Shown in pieces: positions 32,101 to 44,921 of a stretch of 64,000 nucleotides of DNA. Under the pieces are notes generated by a model, which saw only the letters and a program-made list of their open reading frames with translations, was not told where the DNA came from and ran no database searches. Source of the stretch: Notospermus geniculatus (lineage: Eukaryota > Nemertea > Pilidiophora > Heteronemertea > Lineidae); NCBI GenBank assembly GCA_002633025.1, contig NMRB01000245.1:200072-264071 (forward strand). Reading direction: 5' to 3'. A program made the position numbers and the translations under genes. How positions within the stretch are numbered: position 1 is the first letter of the stretch; every line of letters begins with the position of its first letter.

Positions 32101-35100
32101 GTTGGTATCAATATGGTAGGCTTCCTTTATGCCATGATCAGTCAACCACTCCTGGAAGGACTCTGGCACTGGCAAGGATTCAAACATCTGAAATCAAGAG
32201 ATTACGAAATATAGGTTTCATCAGGACCGGCTGCTCCAGTCAAACCTCAGCATGATGATTGACTCAGGTGAAAATTCTAAGGGTTTTTTTCATGTCCTTT
32301 GTGCAATCTGATCCAATAGCGAACTGAATACAAAACAACTTCAACAGAGGCTGTAAACACCACGAAATTCATGGAGTGTACTACAAATAGGTATTACATG
32401 TACATTTGTACTCACTGTCTTCAGAACATTACTCTCCTCTTTCAAAAGATTCTTGGTTTTGGCAACTAGGCATAAACCCCTTGCATATGTCTGCACTGAT
32501 AACTTAGAATCGATCTTCAGAGCTTCAAATGCCTTCCTGCAAAAAAAACAAATGTTGAACTTGATCATCAGCAGTAAATTACGGAAACAATGGTAAGTGT
32601 CATGTAAATGAGTGTAGAGTCAGGTATATTAAAGCAGACAGTGGCAGTGCGAGGACCGGTGAGGCAATGATTCCTTTCTCAGTTATGGCATCTGTTTCTA
32701 GAACAGAAAGAAACCCTCAGCAAACTTAATTGATGCCCACCTGAAAAGTGGTTTAAGCAAGACTGCATCCTCATCAGTCAAATGTTCAGCTTGTAGTATA
32801 GCATCAATGATGAACACGGGTGAATCAGCAAGGAGGTAGCTGACAAAGCTAGATAACTTTTTCCCAACCTTCGTTTCTTTGCCAGTGTTCCTGAAAGAAA
32901 AGATAACATGGGAGTAGAGGGCCACAGATGAATCGCCAGTCAGTCTGATTCTTTTCTTAGGATGCGTCTAAACTTCACTTCAACAAATGCAAAGTGTGCC
33001 TTGAATTTTTTTTCCAGAATAGCAAGAGGAGTTAGCCCATCAAAGCCAAAACCAAAAGGCAAGATACTCTTCGACAGTGTTGCAGAAGTAAACACTGCGC
33101 AGGTACAAACCTTGTACTCATGACAATGTTGTCAATATAAACTGATAAAATGGCAGCCATCAGATCAATGTATTTTTGCTTGGGAAATTCTTCACCGAGG
33201 AGAGTTTTCTTCATGTGGAACAACTTGAGAAAATGATGGGTTTCTGACACACTGAATCTTTCATCAGGAATCAAACTGAAAAATGAAAATTCTGGTATCA
33301 CAACAATAACTAAGTGGGTCAGCATGTAGTCAATGTTTGTTTACTCGCAGTGTAATTCAACAAGAAGCTGGCCAAAGTACTAATGCACCAAGTTAATAGG
33401 AAACAATGGACTTACTCAAGGAATATGTCCATCAGCTTCAATAGCAAGGTGGCTTCTCCCACTGCATACTGTGCCAGCATCTGAAATCGGTCCTTCTCTT
33501 TATCATTTCCCTAAAAAACAAAAAGTCCTTGTATGTAGACAACTAAGGCAATAGATAATCTTGTAGTCATCGACAAAGGGGACAGAGAATGGATAGACAT
33601 TTCAGGAAGACAACACCTGCCATCAACCAAGACGGCTTCTTCAGAAGTGACAAAAGAACATCAGACTTCACTTTCCATGTATCTCAAATGAAAGTATTCT
33701 TGGACTTCTGGCCAAGAAAAGGAAAAAGCCAAAATCAGTGAGATAACAATAAAAGGGATTCCCTTCCTAACAGATTGAATGCCCTTGGAGATTGAGTACC
33801 TTCATTTCACAGAATCTTTTCCAAATATCTTCTCCTTGTGGTTTTTGTAGTAATATTGGAAGTAGATGACCATCTGTAATTAGATTGGCATAATATCTGA
33901 CTGGCAATAACATTCGAACATCATCAACAATAGATTTCATCAGATAATTGCTTAACCAGCTGGAACCATAGCATACCGATACAACTTATTCATCTTCCAT
34001 AGCTACCGGCATTCATGTGAGGTAAGCTTGCAACAAATTTATTTCCAATGCAGGAGAGACAGTTTTGGAGATGAGCACAGATTATAAAGTACCACAGTCA
34101 CAGATTGGCTAACCTTGACAGTTCCACTAATAAGCATGTCACATATGATTTAAATATTATCTCAGGAGTGCAAGCGCCCAATTAGGGCATTATAGCTACT
34201 CATCAAACAATACTGGACGATATTCACGATATGTAGGAGGAAACCGGAGCCCCCGGAGAAAACCTACGATGTCGAGGAGAGATCGCCCTCTCTACCACAT
34301 AAAGCCACATGCACGACCGGGGATCGAACCCGCGACCTCAGTGGTGGCAGGCGTCGATGTTTCCACTGCGCCACCCCGACATCCCGCACCCAGGTACGGT
34401 ACTTTGGTAGGCAAATACTTACAAACATCAATATTCTTTGGGAGTGAATCCAATCCATCATGTTTCTTGCTCTTGTAAAGATTATAGAACACATCCACCT
34501 CCTTTTGAACTTTTCCTGTGCCTGCACTCCTCTGTCCACTCTTAGATTTCTTTTTGGAATGCTGCTTTTTGTGGGTGATTGGCAATGACTGTGCATCTCC
34601 ATTCAGTGATCTTTTATTCTCAGAGGAATCAATTTCTTCAGCAAGCAGTTCATTTTCATTTTGCTGTGATGGAGGTTTCCTTGATTGACACTCCCTCTCT
34701 TGCTTTGCTTCGGATGCAGTTTCTTCAGTTGGTTCTGTTTTCTTTGAATCACTCCTTTCCTCAGATGCATATCTATGAATAACAATGAAGAAAGAAAAGT
34801 CTATACAAAGCCAAACCTGGGGTATGGAAACAGATGTGGACAGATGCCTGAACTCATCTCTGCTAGAAGGATAATACATATTCTGTCAGGACATATATGT
34901 ACATAAAAATAAACCACAAATTCATCACTACTGTCCTATCAGTAGAAAGCAAATGTCCCAAACTAATCTCCATCAAATAGACCAGTGATACTTTTATGAA
35001 TGCAAGATGAATGTTTTCTCACAGAACTTTTGAGAGACATGACATTACAATCAGAGATACTCATCACAACCAAATGGGAGTGGAAGACATGCTGTGGAAG

Positions 35101-35972
35101 GGTAAGCATGAAATTATGATCTACCTGAGAAAGAGTTTTCTGTATTTTCCTAAATGTAACTTTATGTGCTCCTTTATGTCAGCAATCTTGATGCTTTCAA
35201 TCACAAGTGAAAAAGTCTCTTTATCCCACCCTGCACCTGAAACTGAAAATAATATGCATAAAATTAGCTAGGGGAGACAGAGCACTCATACCCAAATACA
35301 TTAAGGAGACTGGACAAGAGCTCCCAAGTTCTAAATCAATTCAATGGGTGTATACTCAATGTTCTCTGGCAGACTGAAGATCTTACACTACAGGCGCCAG
35401 CTAGGGCCAGCCCATATTTATAAACATAGCCTACTTAGGCCCTAGGTCAAAGTGTATATTTATCTTTTGTGTTGAATAAAAGGATAGTCCTGAGTTTTAT
35501 GAATGTGGTCCCAGGTGCTTAGTTTTCTCCCATCTGTAGCCAACTAGCAAAGTAGGTCACACAGAATACAGATCCAGAAACTAAATGAAAACACCCTGTG
35601 TAATGGAATCCAGTGAACTTTGGTTTCTTGTTTTCCTCCTCACCCACTGACACATTTCTGACCCAGTTTGCAGTTTATACAAACTGTGGGACACTTTCAG
35701 ACTCTGTAAATCCGACAAGCGCTGTCAGACCATCCAATCACCACAGAGTGAGTGCATGGATGGTCCAGAATCAGATAAGTATAGGGGCCTAGCCTATGAT
35801 CATGATAATGCTAGCAATGTCTACCTAATTAATAACACTTCAATTCAGCCAGAAGGCGGCCTTGGTCAACATAAGAAGTTTCTCATTTGGACCTAGGCCC
35901 AATACTCAGCTATTCAAACTAAACATGAACAACACAGCAGNGATTACCAGAATTACCTTGCCGACGTGTCAT
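29173..35972 (-). CDS. Uncharacterised 1210-residue nuclear-type protein, complete
   Basis: Twelve minus-strand coding exons join in frame: 35957-35972 (ATG), 35125-35236, 34423-34772, 33800-33900, 33416-33510, 33111-33275, 32741-32890, 32416-32536, 32068-32187, 31747-31887, 29395-31587 and 29173-29241 (stop). The sum is 3633 nt. The protein starts MTRRQGAGWDKETFSLVIES. A lysine- and glutamate-rich linker follows, then about 300 helical residues (for example FVSYLLADSPVFIIDAIL and TYARGLCLVAKTKNLL). An acidic patch (ALSDEDELS...AAEEDD) leads into a 731-codon exon of low-complexity acidic/basic sequence with many SP/TP sites (TPVTPRRRTHSQ, KPKRRYSLRHP). The end is basic, DVFGTPRAAA...KRRLDTPSK. 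This layout, a helical N-terminus with a long charged tail full of possible CDK sites, suggests a chromatin or cell-cycle protein. I could not assign a family; I considered TRF/TRFH, Treslin and RIF1, and none fitted. It is head-to-head with SETD1. Confidence 0.85.
34150..34385 (-). mobile_element. tRNA-derived SINE, minus strand
   Basis: On the minus strand box A is TGGCGCAGTGG (34373-34363) and box B is GGTTCGATCC (34330-34321). A body with CTCCGGGGGCTCCGGTTTCC follows and an AT-rich end near 34150. It lies in an intron of the 1210-residue gene, in the same orientation, only about 40 bp downstream of the donor at 34422. Boundaries are approximate. Confidence 0.8.
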
Positions 35973-36032
35973 CTTCATACATAGGAGAACAGATAAATAC
36001 CTTTCAGAAGCCTAACACTGCCGTCCTTTGCT
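35973..36032. promoter_or_regulatory. 60-bp gap between divergent start codons (1210-residue gene / SETD1)
   Basis: The start codons of the two genes, at 35972 (minus) and 36033 (plus), are separated by only 60 bases. The intervening sequence must hold parts of both 5' UTRs, so transcription starts may overlap or lie inside the neighbouring gene's first exon. No TATA box is visible. This geometry implies a shared bidirectional promoter; start sites are not determined. Confidence 0.7.
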
Positions 36033-39000
36033 ATGGATCACTTCAGGAAACATTCATTTCGTGGTGAGCAACAACATCCATGTGTAACTCTGTACATTTT
36101 GTACAGCAGTTTGTACACATAATAGACCCCTTGCGCTTATCAGCCCAGGGTGTAAACATTAACCTCGCCCTAGGGGGCCTAATGCATTTGTACAGTTGGC
36201 TCCTGTGCTTACCGTCGGCACAATGCACTAGGCCCAAGGTTTGTTTACACCTTCTGGCTGTAATGGCCGACTTGCGCAAGTGGTCTATTGTGTTGCAATT
36301 TGAAGTCTGATCCCTCTCTCTGGAATTAGTTCTTGACACAGGTCAAGCTGTCATTATTGTCGTCAAATGGTGTTTATTTAAGGAAGTTAACTTTGATTCT
36401 TGCACATTAATTTCTTTTGACAGTTCCATTTTTCAGCATAACTTGAATTTCTTCTTCTTGATATTTTCAGATGTGAATGGCTTGTCATCATCAAGATATC
36501 ATCATGCTCATGGACATTCTTCTAATAATGATCATGAACCACGTGGCCACCACCATGGTCATGGGTTTCACAGAGAACGTGATCATAGTCGAGATTCGTT
36601 TGATGAGCAAGATTATTATCAAGACCATCATCAGCAACAGCATGACAAGAAAAAAGGACATGGAGGAAGAAACTACAAACTTATTGCTGACCCAGCTATT
36701 CATCCCAGTACACAGAAAATATACCGATTCGACGGCATACAGCCAGGGGTAGGTTTACTGAGAAGATTGTCAGTGTCATGATACTACTTAGATGACTAGA
36801 ATAACTGGAATGGAGGCCTATTTTCTAGTAGGCCAAGCCGATGTTAAAAGATCAGATATGTGTAATTGATTGCAAACTGCCCTTCTGATCTGACCAACTT
36901 CAAATGACAAGTTTGCCAATTCTTATTTTTCAGACAACACGTCAAGTCGATGCTGTTGATCCAAGGTCAAGATGGAACCGACTTTGGACGAAACGCCAAG
37001 CTGCTGATCTTCCTGTACCCAAATTCAAGGTAGGCTTAAATTATAACAATAGTGTTATCAAATTTTATGGACTCCAAGGAAAGATTGCTTTCTTAAATTG
37101 AAGACTTTGCTGTGGACAATATTTATGGAGACTGAAACAAGGTCATTGTTGTAAGACACTTCGCTGAGATTGACACAAGATCTTTTCCTTCGTTCAAATT
37201 GTTTCATCCTCCTTTTCAGTACGATGCAAACTATGTTGGACAGCCTCTACCCAAGGAAGTGACATTCACAAACTTGAATGATAACATCAATAGAAACTTC
37301 CTTGAGGACATGTGCAAGCAGTTTGGGACAATTGATGAAGTCAAAATCTATTATCATCCCAAGTCAAAAAGGCATTTAGGAGTTGGAAAGGTAAGTCTTA
37401 TTTTTGCAGCTGTGAGATTTCCACTACGGCATGTCAACATTTTTTTATGCCTTGCCATCCCAGTCAGTATTGGAGTCTTTTACCTCATCCCACTAAAATT
37501 TCATACCCCTTGGTCCCTCCTACTTTTGTAAATGACCAGATATCTAAGTTATTCTTTCCTCGGCTTTCTGTTTGTGTGTCAGCCTGCCTACCTTTGACAT
37601 GTTTGAACTTGAAGGGCCCAGTTAGGAAACATTCCTCAGTAATGCCATCTCTGAACCAAAAATTGTACTAGTTTGAACATTTTGGTTCTTTCTGTTACCA
37701 CCAGATGGCATAGCCATAGCAACATGAACTATCCGCACCAATCCACAAGTCAATGGCTGGTATTCATAAAACTTAGCAAATGCTTCTACTTAAGATTTGC
37801 ACAGCGAGGTCCAATGTAAATGTACTGCAAAACTTGAAGTAAAAGCATTTGCTAGCTTTTATGAATATCAGCCAATATCTCTTGTTCACTACCTGGTTCT
37901 TGAAACAGTCTTGGGCTGTGGTGTTCAAGAATGTCAGGGTGTTTTCTTAAATGAATGGGAGGAAGATGCTATTGCAGTACCGGTATGTTATGGAAGATAA
38001 TTGTCAGTTATATTTTATCTTCTTCAGGTTGTGTTTTCCTCAACAAGGTGTGCGAAAGCCTGTGTAGAAAAGTTGAACAACACCTCAAAAATGGGAAAAA
38101 TAATGACTGTATTTGTGGACACGATGGGTAGGCATCTTTGTTATTTCATTTGACAGTTTGTCCAGTTGTGTAATATTCTCCCTTTTTGTGAGAGCGAGTA
38201 TTGCAAATTTATTGTTTTGCAGTCACATCATTCGCCTTTTGGATTCCTATTGTTAAGTTTATACTTCTATTTGTTTGTTCTTCAGGTAAAGCTCGTCAGA
38301 AGTTGATTGATGACCTGGTGATATCAGACAAGCCAATTCTTAATCCGCCGGAACCAATATTTGAAAAATCCAAGCAAGCAGTGCGGACATTCGAATATGA
38401 GGATATGGGCAGTCATTGTAAAACACGGTTCTACACAGACCCTTCCAAGGATCGGGAAAAGGAACGAGAAAAAGAAAAAGAACAAGAAAAAACACGCCGA
38501 CGCTCAACAATTGATGAGAAGAAAGATGAAATGGAGTCAAACTCTAAACCAGAGAAAAAGCGGGACCGCTCATTTTCCCAGTCGGAAAGGACATTTGAGA
38601 GTAATCCCCCCCTAAGTGCTCCACCGTTGACCCCTCAGTCATCGTCGACTCCTGGCACTCCGTTCCCTCCAACTCCAACGAACAATTTTCAACCACCAGG
38701 AAATTTTCCGCCAACGCCATCATCTTATTCATCAGGAAGTTTTGGCACTCCTAATTATACACCTCAGTCTAATTTTGGGAATTCACCTGCAGGAAATATG
38801 CAGAATATGTCTGCATTCAATTTCAACATGCAACAGACATTTAATATGGCACAGCAACAGTTTCGAATGGGACAGCCTAATGTACAGCAGGGAAACCAAT
38901 ATGGCCAGAATGCTCAGCAGACCAATCAGTTTGGACAGTTTAACCAACAGAATTTCAACCAACAGGCACAATTCATGAACAATCAGTTCAATAATATGAA

Positions 39001-42000
39001 CACCATGAATAACCAGAACAGACCAAATTTCCCACAGGGTAATTTTGGTAACAATGGTGCACAGAATTTTCAGGCTCAGAATATGAACTTCCAGAGAGGC
39101 AACTTTGGGAACAACATGCAAAATTTCCAACAGCAAGGTGGCTTTCAGAATTCTCAAAATTTCCGTCGAGGGAGCTTTCAAAATGACAACCAAAATTTTC
39201 AGCAGCCTCCACCACAGTCACAACCACCACAGCAGTCCCATAAAAAACCGGTGCAACAACAACAACAACAACAGCAGCAGCAACAGCAACAAAAGTCACT
39301 GCCACCGTCACAGTCACATGGAAACTTTCCAAATAATGAGACAAGTTATCCTGGGTCTGAGCCACCACCACCACAGCCAAGTTTGCCTGATACATGTAAG
39401 TCTGAGAGTTTCGATAAAAGTGATGACTATTCAACTGACGATCAGACAACTGATGATCAGTCTGAGAGTAAAGAAAAGAGTATTCCAGTGACAAAGACAC
39501 AAACTAGGGACAGTTTTGAAGAAGAACGTCCATTTAGTTTGGAATCACGAATTGAGCAGTTGTTGAAACAAAGAGAGTTGGATAGTTCGTTTGATAGTGG
39601 TGAGCCTGAAATGCCAGCAACGGAACTTCCTCCAGTTCCAGGAGAGGAGTATGCCATGGAGCCTCCGTTGCCTGTGCATGAGGAGCCACCACTTCCAGGG
39701 TCTGATGAGGCCCCACCTCTTCCGCCAGTGCCATATGAGGGCGAATTGGCAGATGATGCAATGGAGGTGACAGTGATGACAGAGGGCGTGGCACAAGAAG
39801 ATTCCGATTCAAGGAATGCGTTCTATTTTGGGGAGGAGGAGGAGATTGGAAATACAACTGTTGAGTCCGAGACGATAATTGACGATATGGGTGAATATCA
39901 GTCTTCCGATGTTCAGGAGGTCACGATAGGGACAGAGGGGAATGAGGATGACCGTATGAGTCTGTCATCATTAAGTAGTGGTGAGGAGAAGTTGGAACTC
40001 AATGTGCCCAATCAGCACAAACAAACTCTACCACCACCATTTGACCCCACAGTGCCGCCACCTAGCTTGAACTCTAGTTTTCATCAACAGACGAATGCAT
40101 TGAATCCATTAATGCCTGACTTTGGTCAGCGGACTCAAGGCTTCAATGATTCTTGGAATTCTAGTAATCTGAACACTAGCTTTAACAGTGATACTTCTGT
40201 GAGTAAGTCAAGCTCTTTCATGGATGGTGGCTTTCAGGGACCGTTGATAACACCTGACGATCTCAAAGACCCATATGATGGGTCCTTTTATTGTATTCTC
40301 AATAAGATTATGACTGAACTAAAAGTTGTGATGAAAAAAGACTTGTGTAAGAAAATGGTGGAGGTCTCGGCATTCAAATCTTTGGAAAACTGGTGGGATG
40401 AGGCCGAGGATCGTGCTAAATTCCAAGCACTTGTGAAGCCTGGTGTGCCAGAGAAAGTGAAGTCAGAAATGGCACCAAAGCAAGATACCACTGCCACATT
40501 ATCATCGTTGTTTGAGAAGCAGAGCCCCTGGAGTGCAGAAGGAGGCGCTTTGGGTGCCTTGTCGAGTGGAATAGGACTTGGTGGCCGTGGTGGTTTGCTT
40601 GGATTCCGAAGTTCAATGCCAAAACTGCCATCATTTAGAGTACCCGTAAGTATTATTCCATTGCTCTCGTCTTTCTTTGTTCTATATCATATTGACTTGT
40701 CGGCCAGAAAATGCAATGAACACCTACTTGGTCAAATCTTTCTCAAACCGTGTATTTTTTTCAGTGTCAATGATTTGTAATTGCTGAGCATCCTTGTATT
40801 GTGCTTTCAGAAAAAGTTCCGACCTCCATCTCCTGAACCAGATGAAGAGGATGACTACAAACGACCAAGGACTCCAATGGATGATGAGGAATCTGGTATG
40901 TTGCTGACATGGCTGATCCCTGATGCTGAAACAGTTCCATATACCAGTCCTATCCGAAGTTCATTGACAGTACACAACAGTGCAGTGTGCATTCCACTAC
41001 AATGCAGTGTGCACTATATTAACAATAACATACCGTACATCCTTCACTACAAAATTGTTATGTTTCATGTTCCAATGTTATCTTCTAATGACCACTCTTG
41101 ATGCTGGTACCTTTTCCTTGAGTCGAGAAACGTTTTAACAATAAACTGTATACCATTCCAGATACTGAGAAGCCCTCCATGTCAAGGGATGCTGCCAAAA
41201 AGCCGAAGAAGAAGAAAGAGCGGGCATTTATCTACAGTAGCAGCAGCAGTGATGATGAGAAGTCAGAGTCGGAGGAAGAAGAAGAAGACAGTGAAGAGGA
41301 ATCGGAAGGTAAGTTGACATGATCTACCTGTGATCTCTATCATTTGTCCATCTTCAGAAGCAGATACGTCGACTTCTCTCTTATAATGCTGGATTCACCA
41401 GAAGGCCCGTCTGGTGAGAAACATGGATGGCTGCTGAAGGATCTGTGGGTGGTGTCGGATGGTTTCAGTCTTGGCCTGTTGTTATTATACCCATTTATTT
41501 ATTAACTGCCTGTGTCGGCTCATTCCAATATTTCTTATTTCCAGAAGAGTCTGAAGGTAGTGGAGGGAGCAGTGGTGAGGAAAGTGAAGATGAGAGTTCG
41601 GAGAGTTCAGAAGAGGAATCATCAGATGAGGAACAAGAAATTGAAACCAAGGAAAAATCACCCGAAAAGTAAGGCTTGGTTTTCAACTCATGGTTAGGGC
41701 AGACAACAACCAGGAGGTATTCTCCAGTTCAACTCAATTTCATGAAGGTACTTGTGGTGGACAATGGCCCTGGAGGTCTCGGGCCAGAGCAAAGCCCCTT
41801 CGTCTGAACGACTTCAAATATACCTGATGAAATGACACTTTTACATAATGTTCTCCCTCATTTCTTAATTTCAGAGAGATCATTGATGTTGAGAGCATGG
41901 ATGACGATGCCAAAGCCAAGGTGGCAGTAAAGCAACCTGAAGGGTATGCTCATGTAGTTTTCGATTGGGGATCAGGTTGTATGGAGTTGAGGCAGAACTG

Positions 42001-44921
42001 GTACTCTGTGGGATCTGTGACTTCTCCCATTTCAACGAAATCAGCTTCTCATTTATCATTCTCATGATAACTTTGCAATGCATGTATCAAATTGATTTGT
42101 GATGCAACCATTTCAATGTACCATTCACCATTTTTGTGTTCCTTCTTACAGTGAAGCTGTTGAGGCATCACCAAGTGAATCGGAAGAAGATGGAGAAATC
42201 AAATCCGAAGACGAGTCAGAGAAACAATTAACACCCATACCAGAGGAATGCAGGGAGGTAAGGGAAGAGAAAGTCAAAGTTGTTGAGAAGTTTCCTTCAG
42301 CAGCAGAGTTAGAGAAGATTCGAAAACAAGAGGAGCGACGGAAAGCCAAAGAAGCTGAAATTGAGCGGAGGTTACAAGAAAAAGAAGCAAAGAGATTAGA
42401 AAAGATAGCAAAACGCGAGGCTAAGAAAGCTGAGAAAGAAGCAGAGAAGGCCAGATTGAAAGCTGAGGCAGAAGAAAGGAAGAGAGAGCGAGAAGTTACT
42501 CAACAGTTCAATATCGAGCACAATTACTTTGCACGGGCACCCGAAGGTATGGATGTGAGCTTCGGGCAGAAGGCTGATGAGGCCATTTCTGAGTCTAATG
42601 CTTCAGATTCAGAGGGGACTGATGATGCTGAGGAGGCCGAAGATATTGACTTGGATATGCCACCAGTATTCCTGATGGACCACTTTTATTGTTCAGTTGA
42701 GACCATGAAGAGGATGGCTACCATGGTCCACCGGCCTCAGGGTCTACCAATGAACATGAGTGGAGAGCTTGATATCGACAGAATTGCAGAACAGATTCAT
42801 AACGAGTTGATGGCAGCTGCTGCTGGGGATGAACAGACAGCTATAAGTATAAAACAACAAAAGAAATTACCTAAAGAGGAAGAGAAGAAAAAGACTAAAG
42901 CTGAATTGAAGAAGGAGAAGACGAAACGATTGAAAGACATTACGACATCGGTCAGGTCAAGGGGTAATCGTGAACTTGCAGCAATTCTTGAAGATGTTGT
43001 GCCCACCAAGGCAAAGCCAAAGCCGAAGTATGAAATCCGCGACTTGGAAGCCCACAATCAAATCATGTATGAAATATTTGGAAAAGGTACGTTGTTCACA
43101 TGGACATCTGAGACAATTTTTAAATTTTTTTTGGTGAACAAGATTAACATCTTACACCGAAACTCAGACTTTTCTCTTGAATATCCGTGAAGCCCAAAGA
43201 ATCCACCTCTTGACTGTGTCAGGAGAGGCCTATAGCACTTGCTTCTAGGAATGAACTCCTATTGTCAGCAAGGGCTTTTCCTGGCTTGACAGCGATAGCA
43301 AGTTCCGTTACATATTCCCTGTGAAGGGAAGCACAAGTTGTACCTGTTCAATTTTTATTGAAACGAAAATATATCTTTCTCAAGGTATCGATGATGAGGA
43401 CATCAACTACCTAAAGAGAACATATGAGCAGATGTTATCAATGGACACCCAAGAAAATTACTGGTTGAACGAGGTTCACTGGGTGGATCACCCATATACC
43501 AACATTCCGGATCCAATGCCTCCCAAGAGACGCAAGAAGTCCCACTCACATTTTCATTTGGATGAATTGCCAATTAAAGTTCACGCAGCAGGTATGTCCC
43601 AGTCATTGTAGGATAATTGTTTTCACCAGTCAGCTGTCACACCTGCCTTATTGAGATTGTAGGATACGGCAGACTGGGAGCTCCATATGTACTCGTCATC
43701 AAGTCTTCAGCCTATTTACTTCATTTTGGCATTAGTTGAACAGATTTCCCTCATGACTTGTCCTTATTTTGTCCTTTGGAATTTTAGGTTGCGCAAGAAC
43801 GGAAGGCTATTATAAGATCAGTATGCAGGAGAAAGCATCTTACTTATGGCATTATAAACACACCCTGGAGAGGGATCAATTGCAAGAAGAAATGGAGAAA
43901 ACTGTAAGTATTTGCAACTCGGTATGGCAGATCTGCATCCTGTAAAGATTTGGTTTTGCACTTTCTGTTAAGTACGATTAGGCCCTCTATGAACTGACAC
44001 CAAAAAGTAAATTTAGCTCCAGAGTGATGCACTTCAGCTCTTTGTCTTGTCCTCATCTTTCAATTTGCAAATGTTCATTCCAGGATTCTAAGTGCAAGAA
44101 ATCAGTGCAACAACTCTCGAGAGAGGCTCGCTCGAACCAGAGACGATTGCTTACATCATTTGCTGATATTATTGACAGTGACAGGGGAGACTTACTCAAG
44201 TTCAATCAACTGAAGGTATGGTAATAGCCAATCCATTTTGTTTGCTGAATTATATCACCCTATGTCCTGGCAGGTTTTCTCATAAATTCTTACAAAATCT
44301 TGATCATATACATTCACTTTGCTTTTTTTCAGTTCCGAAAGAAACAGCTTAAATTTGCTAAGAGTATGATCCATGACTGGGGTCTCTTCGCCCTGGAACC
44401 TATCGCCGCGGAGGAGATGGTGATTGAGTATGTTGGACAGAGCATCCGGGCATCAATGGCAGATTATCGTGAGAAGAACTACGAGAAGTTAGGAATAGGA
44501 AGCAGCTATCTCTTCAGAGTGGATGGAGAAACCATCATCGATGCCACAAAATGTGGAAATCTTGCAAGATTCATCAACCACTGTTGTAATGTAAGTGGCA
44601 TTGTGATAAATCTGCTTGGGACAGCAGCTTTCAGTTTCACCTACATGTACATGTACATGTACATGTGTAAAAAGGTTTGATTGGAGCAGTCTGACCACAC
44701 TTGTAATAATGTCACCCTGTACAATAAGTATTCTTTTCATTTTTCAGCCAAACTGTTATGCGAAGGTGATTACTGTGGAAGGACAAAAGAAGATTGTCAT
44801 CTATTCCAAGAGGGACATTGATGTAAATGAAGAAATCACGTACGATTATAAATTCCCGCTGGAGGATGAAAAGATTCCTTGCTTATGTGGTGCCCAAGGA
44901 TGCAGAGGAACATTGAACTGA
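36033..44921 (+). CDS. SETD1: Histone H3K4 methyltransferase SETD1 (Set1/COMPASS), complete
   Basis: Sixteen exons join in frame to 1760 residues: 36033-36063, 36471-36748, 36934-37029, 37220-37390, 38028-38127, 38286-40645, 40811-40895, 41162-41308, 41545-41668, 41875-41943, 42152-43086, 43385-43591, 43788-43903, 44084-44215, 44333-44590 and 44748-44921. The N-terminus is histidine-rich. An RRM (about residues 141-225, [10 protein letters not shown]...GKVVFSSTR) precedes a long Q/N/P-rich region with a 13-glutamine run (39254-39292), then acidic and KR/E-rich segments. The N-SET domain holds the WDR5-binding Win motif (GCARTEGYY). The SET domain (about 1624-1741) has [20 protein letters not shown] and ITYDYKF, and a post-SET CLCG...CRGTLN ends the protein. 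All catalytic motifs are intact. The enzyme deposits H3K4 methylation at promoters as the COMPASS catalytic subunit. Length lies between human SETD1A and SETD1B, as expected for a single pre-duplication orthologue. Confidence 0.97.
37752..37876. mobile_element. 119-bp MITE with 3-bp AAT duplication in a SETD1 intron
   Basis: The element at 37755-37873 has ends GGCTGGTATTCATAAAA and mirror TTTTATGAATATCAGCC, continuing through AGCAAATGCTT. AAT flanks it on both sides. Ends (GGCYGKTATTC), size and 3-bp duplication match the elements at 19080 and 61212. Confidence 0.85.
44642..44666. repeat. ACATGT microsatellite in the last SETD1 intron
   Basis: Four tandem palindromic units of TACATG lie between the exons carrying the SET-domain NHCC and NPNC halves. 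The motif TACATGTA is also scattered singly across the whole window. Confidence 0.9.

Noticed and set aside
34318-34380. Minus-strand tRNA gene suggested by box A and box B
   Set aside because: Same reasoning: no paired acceptor stem, and a SINE body follows.
29173-35972. Identification as a TRF-type telomere protein, Treslin or RIF1
   Set aside because: Helical segments did not line up with remembered TRFH sequence, there is no C-terminal Myb domain, and order and motifs do not match Treslin or RIF1.
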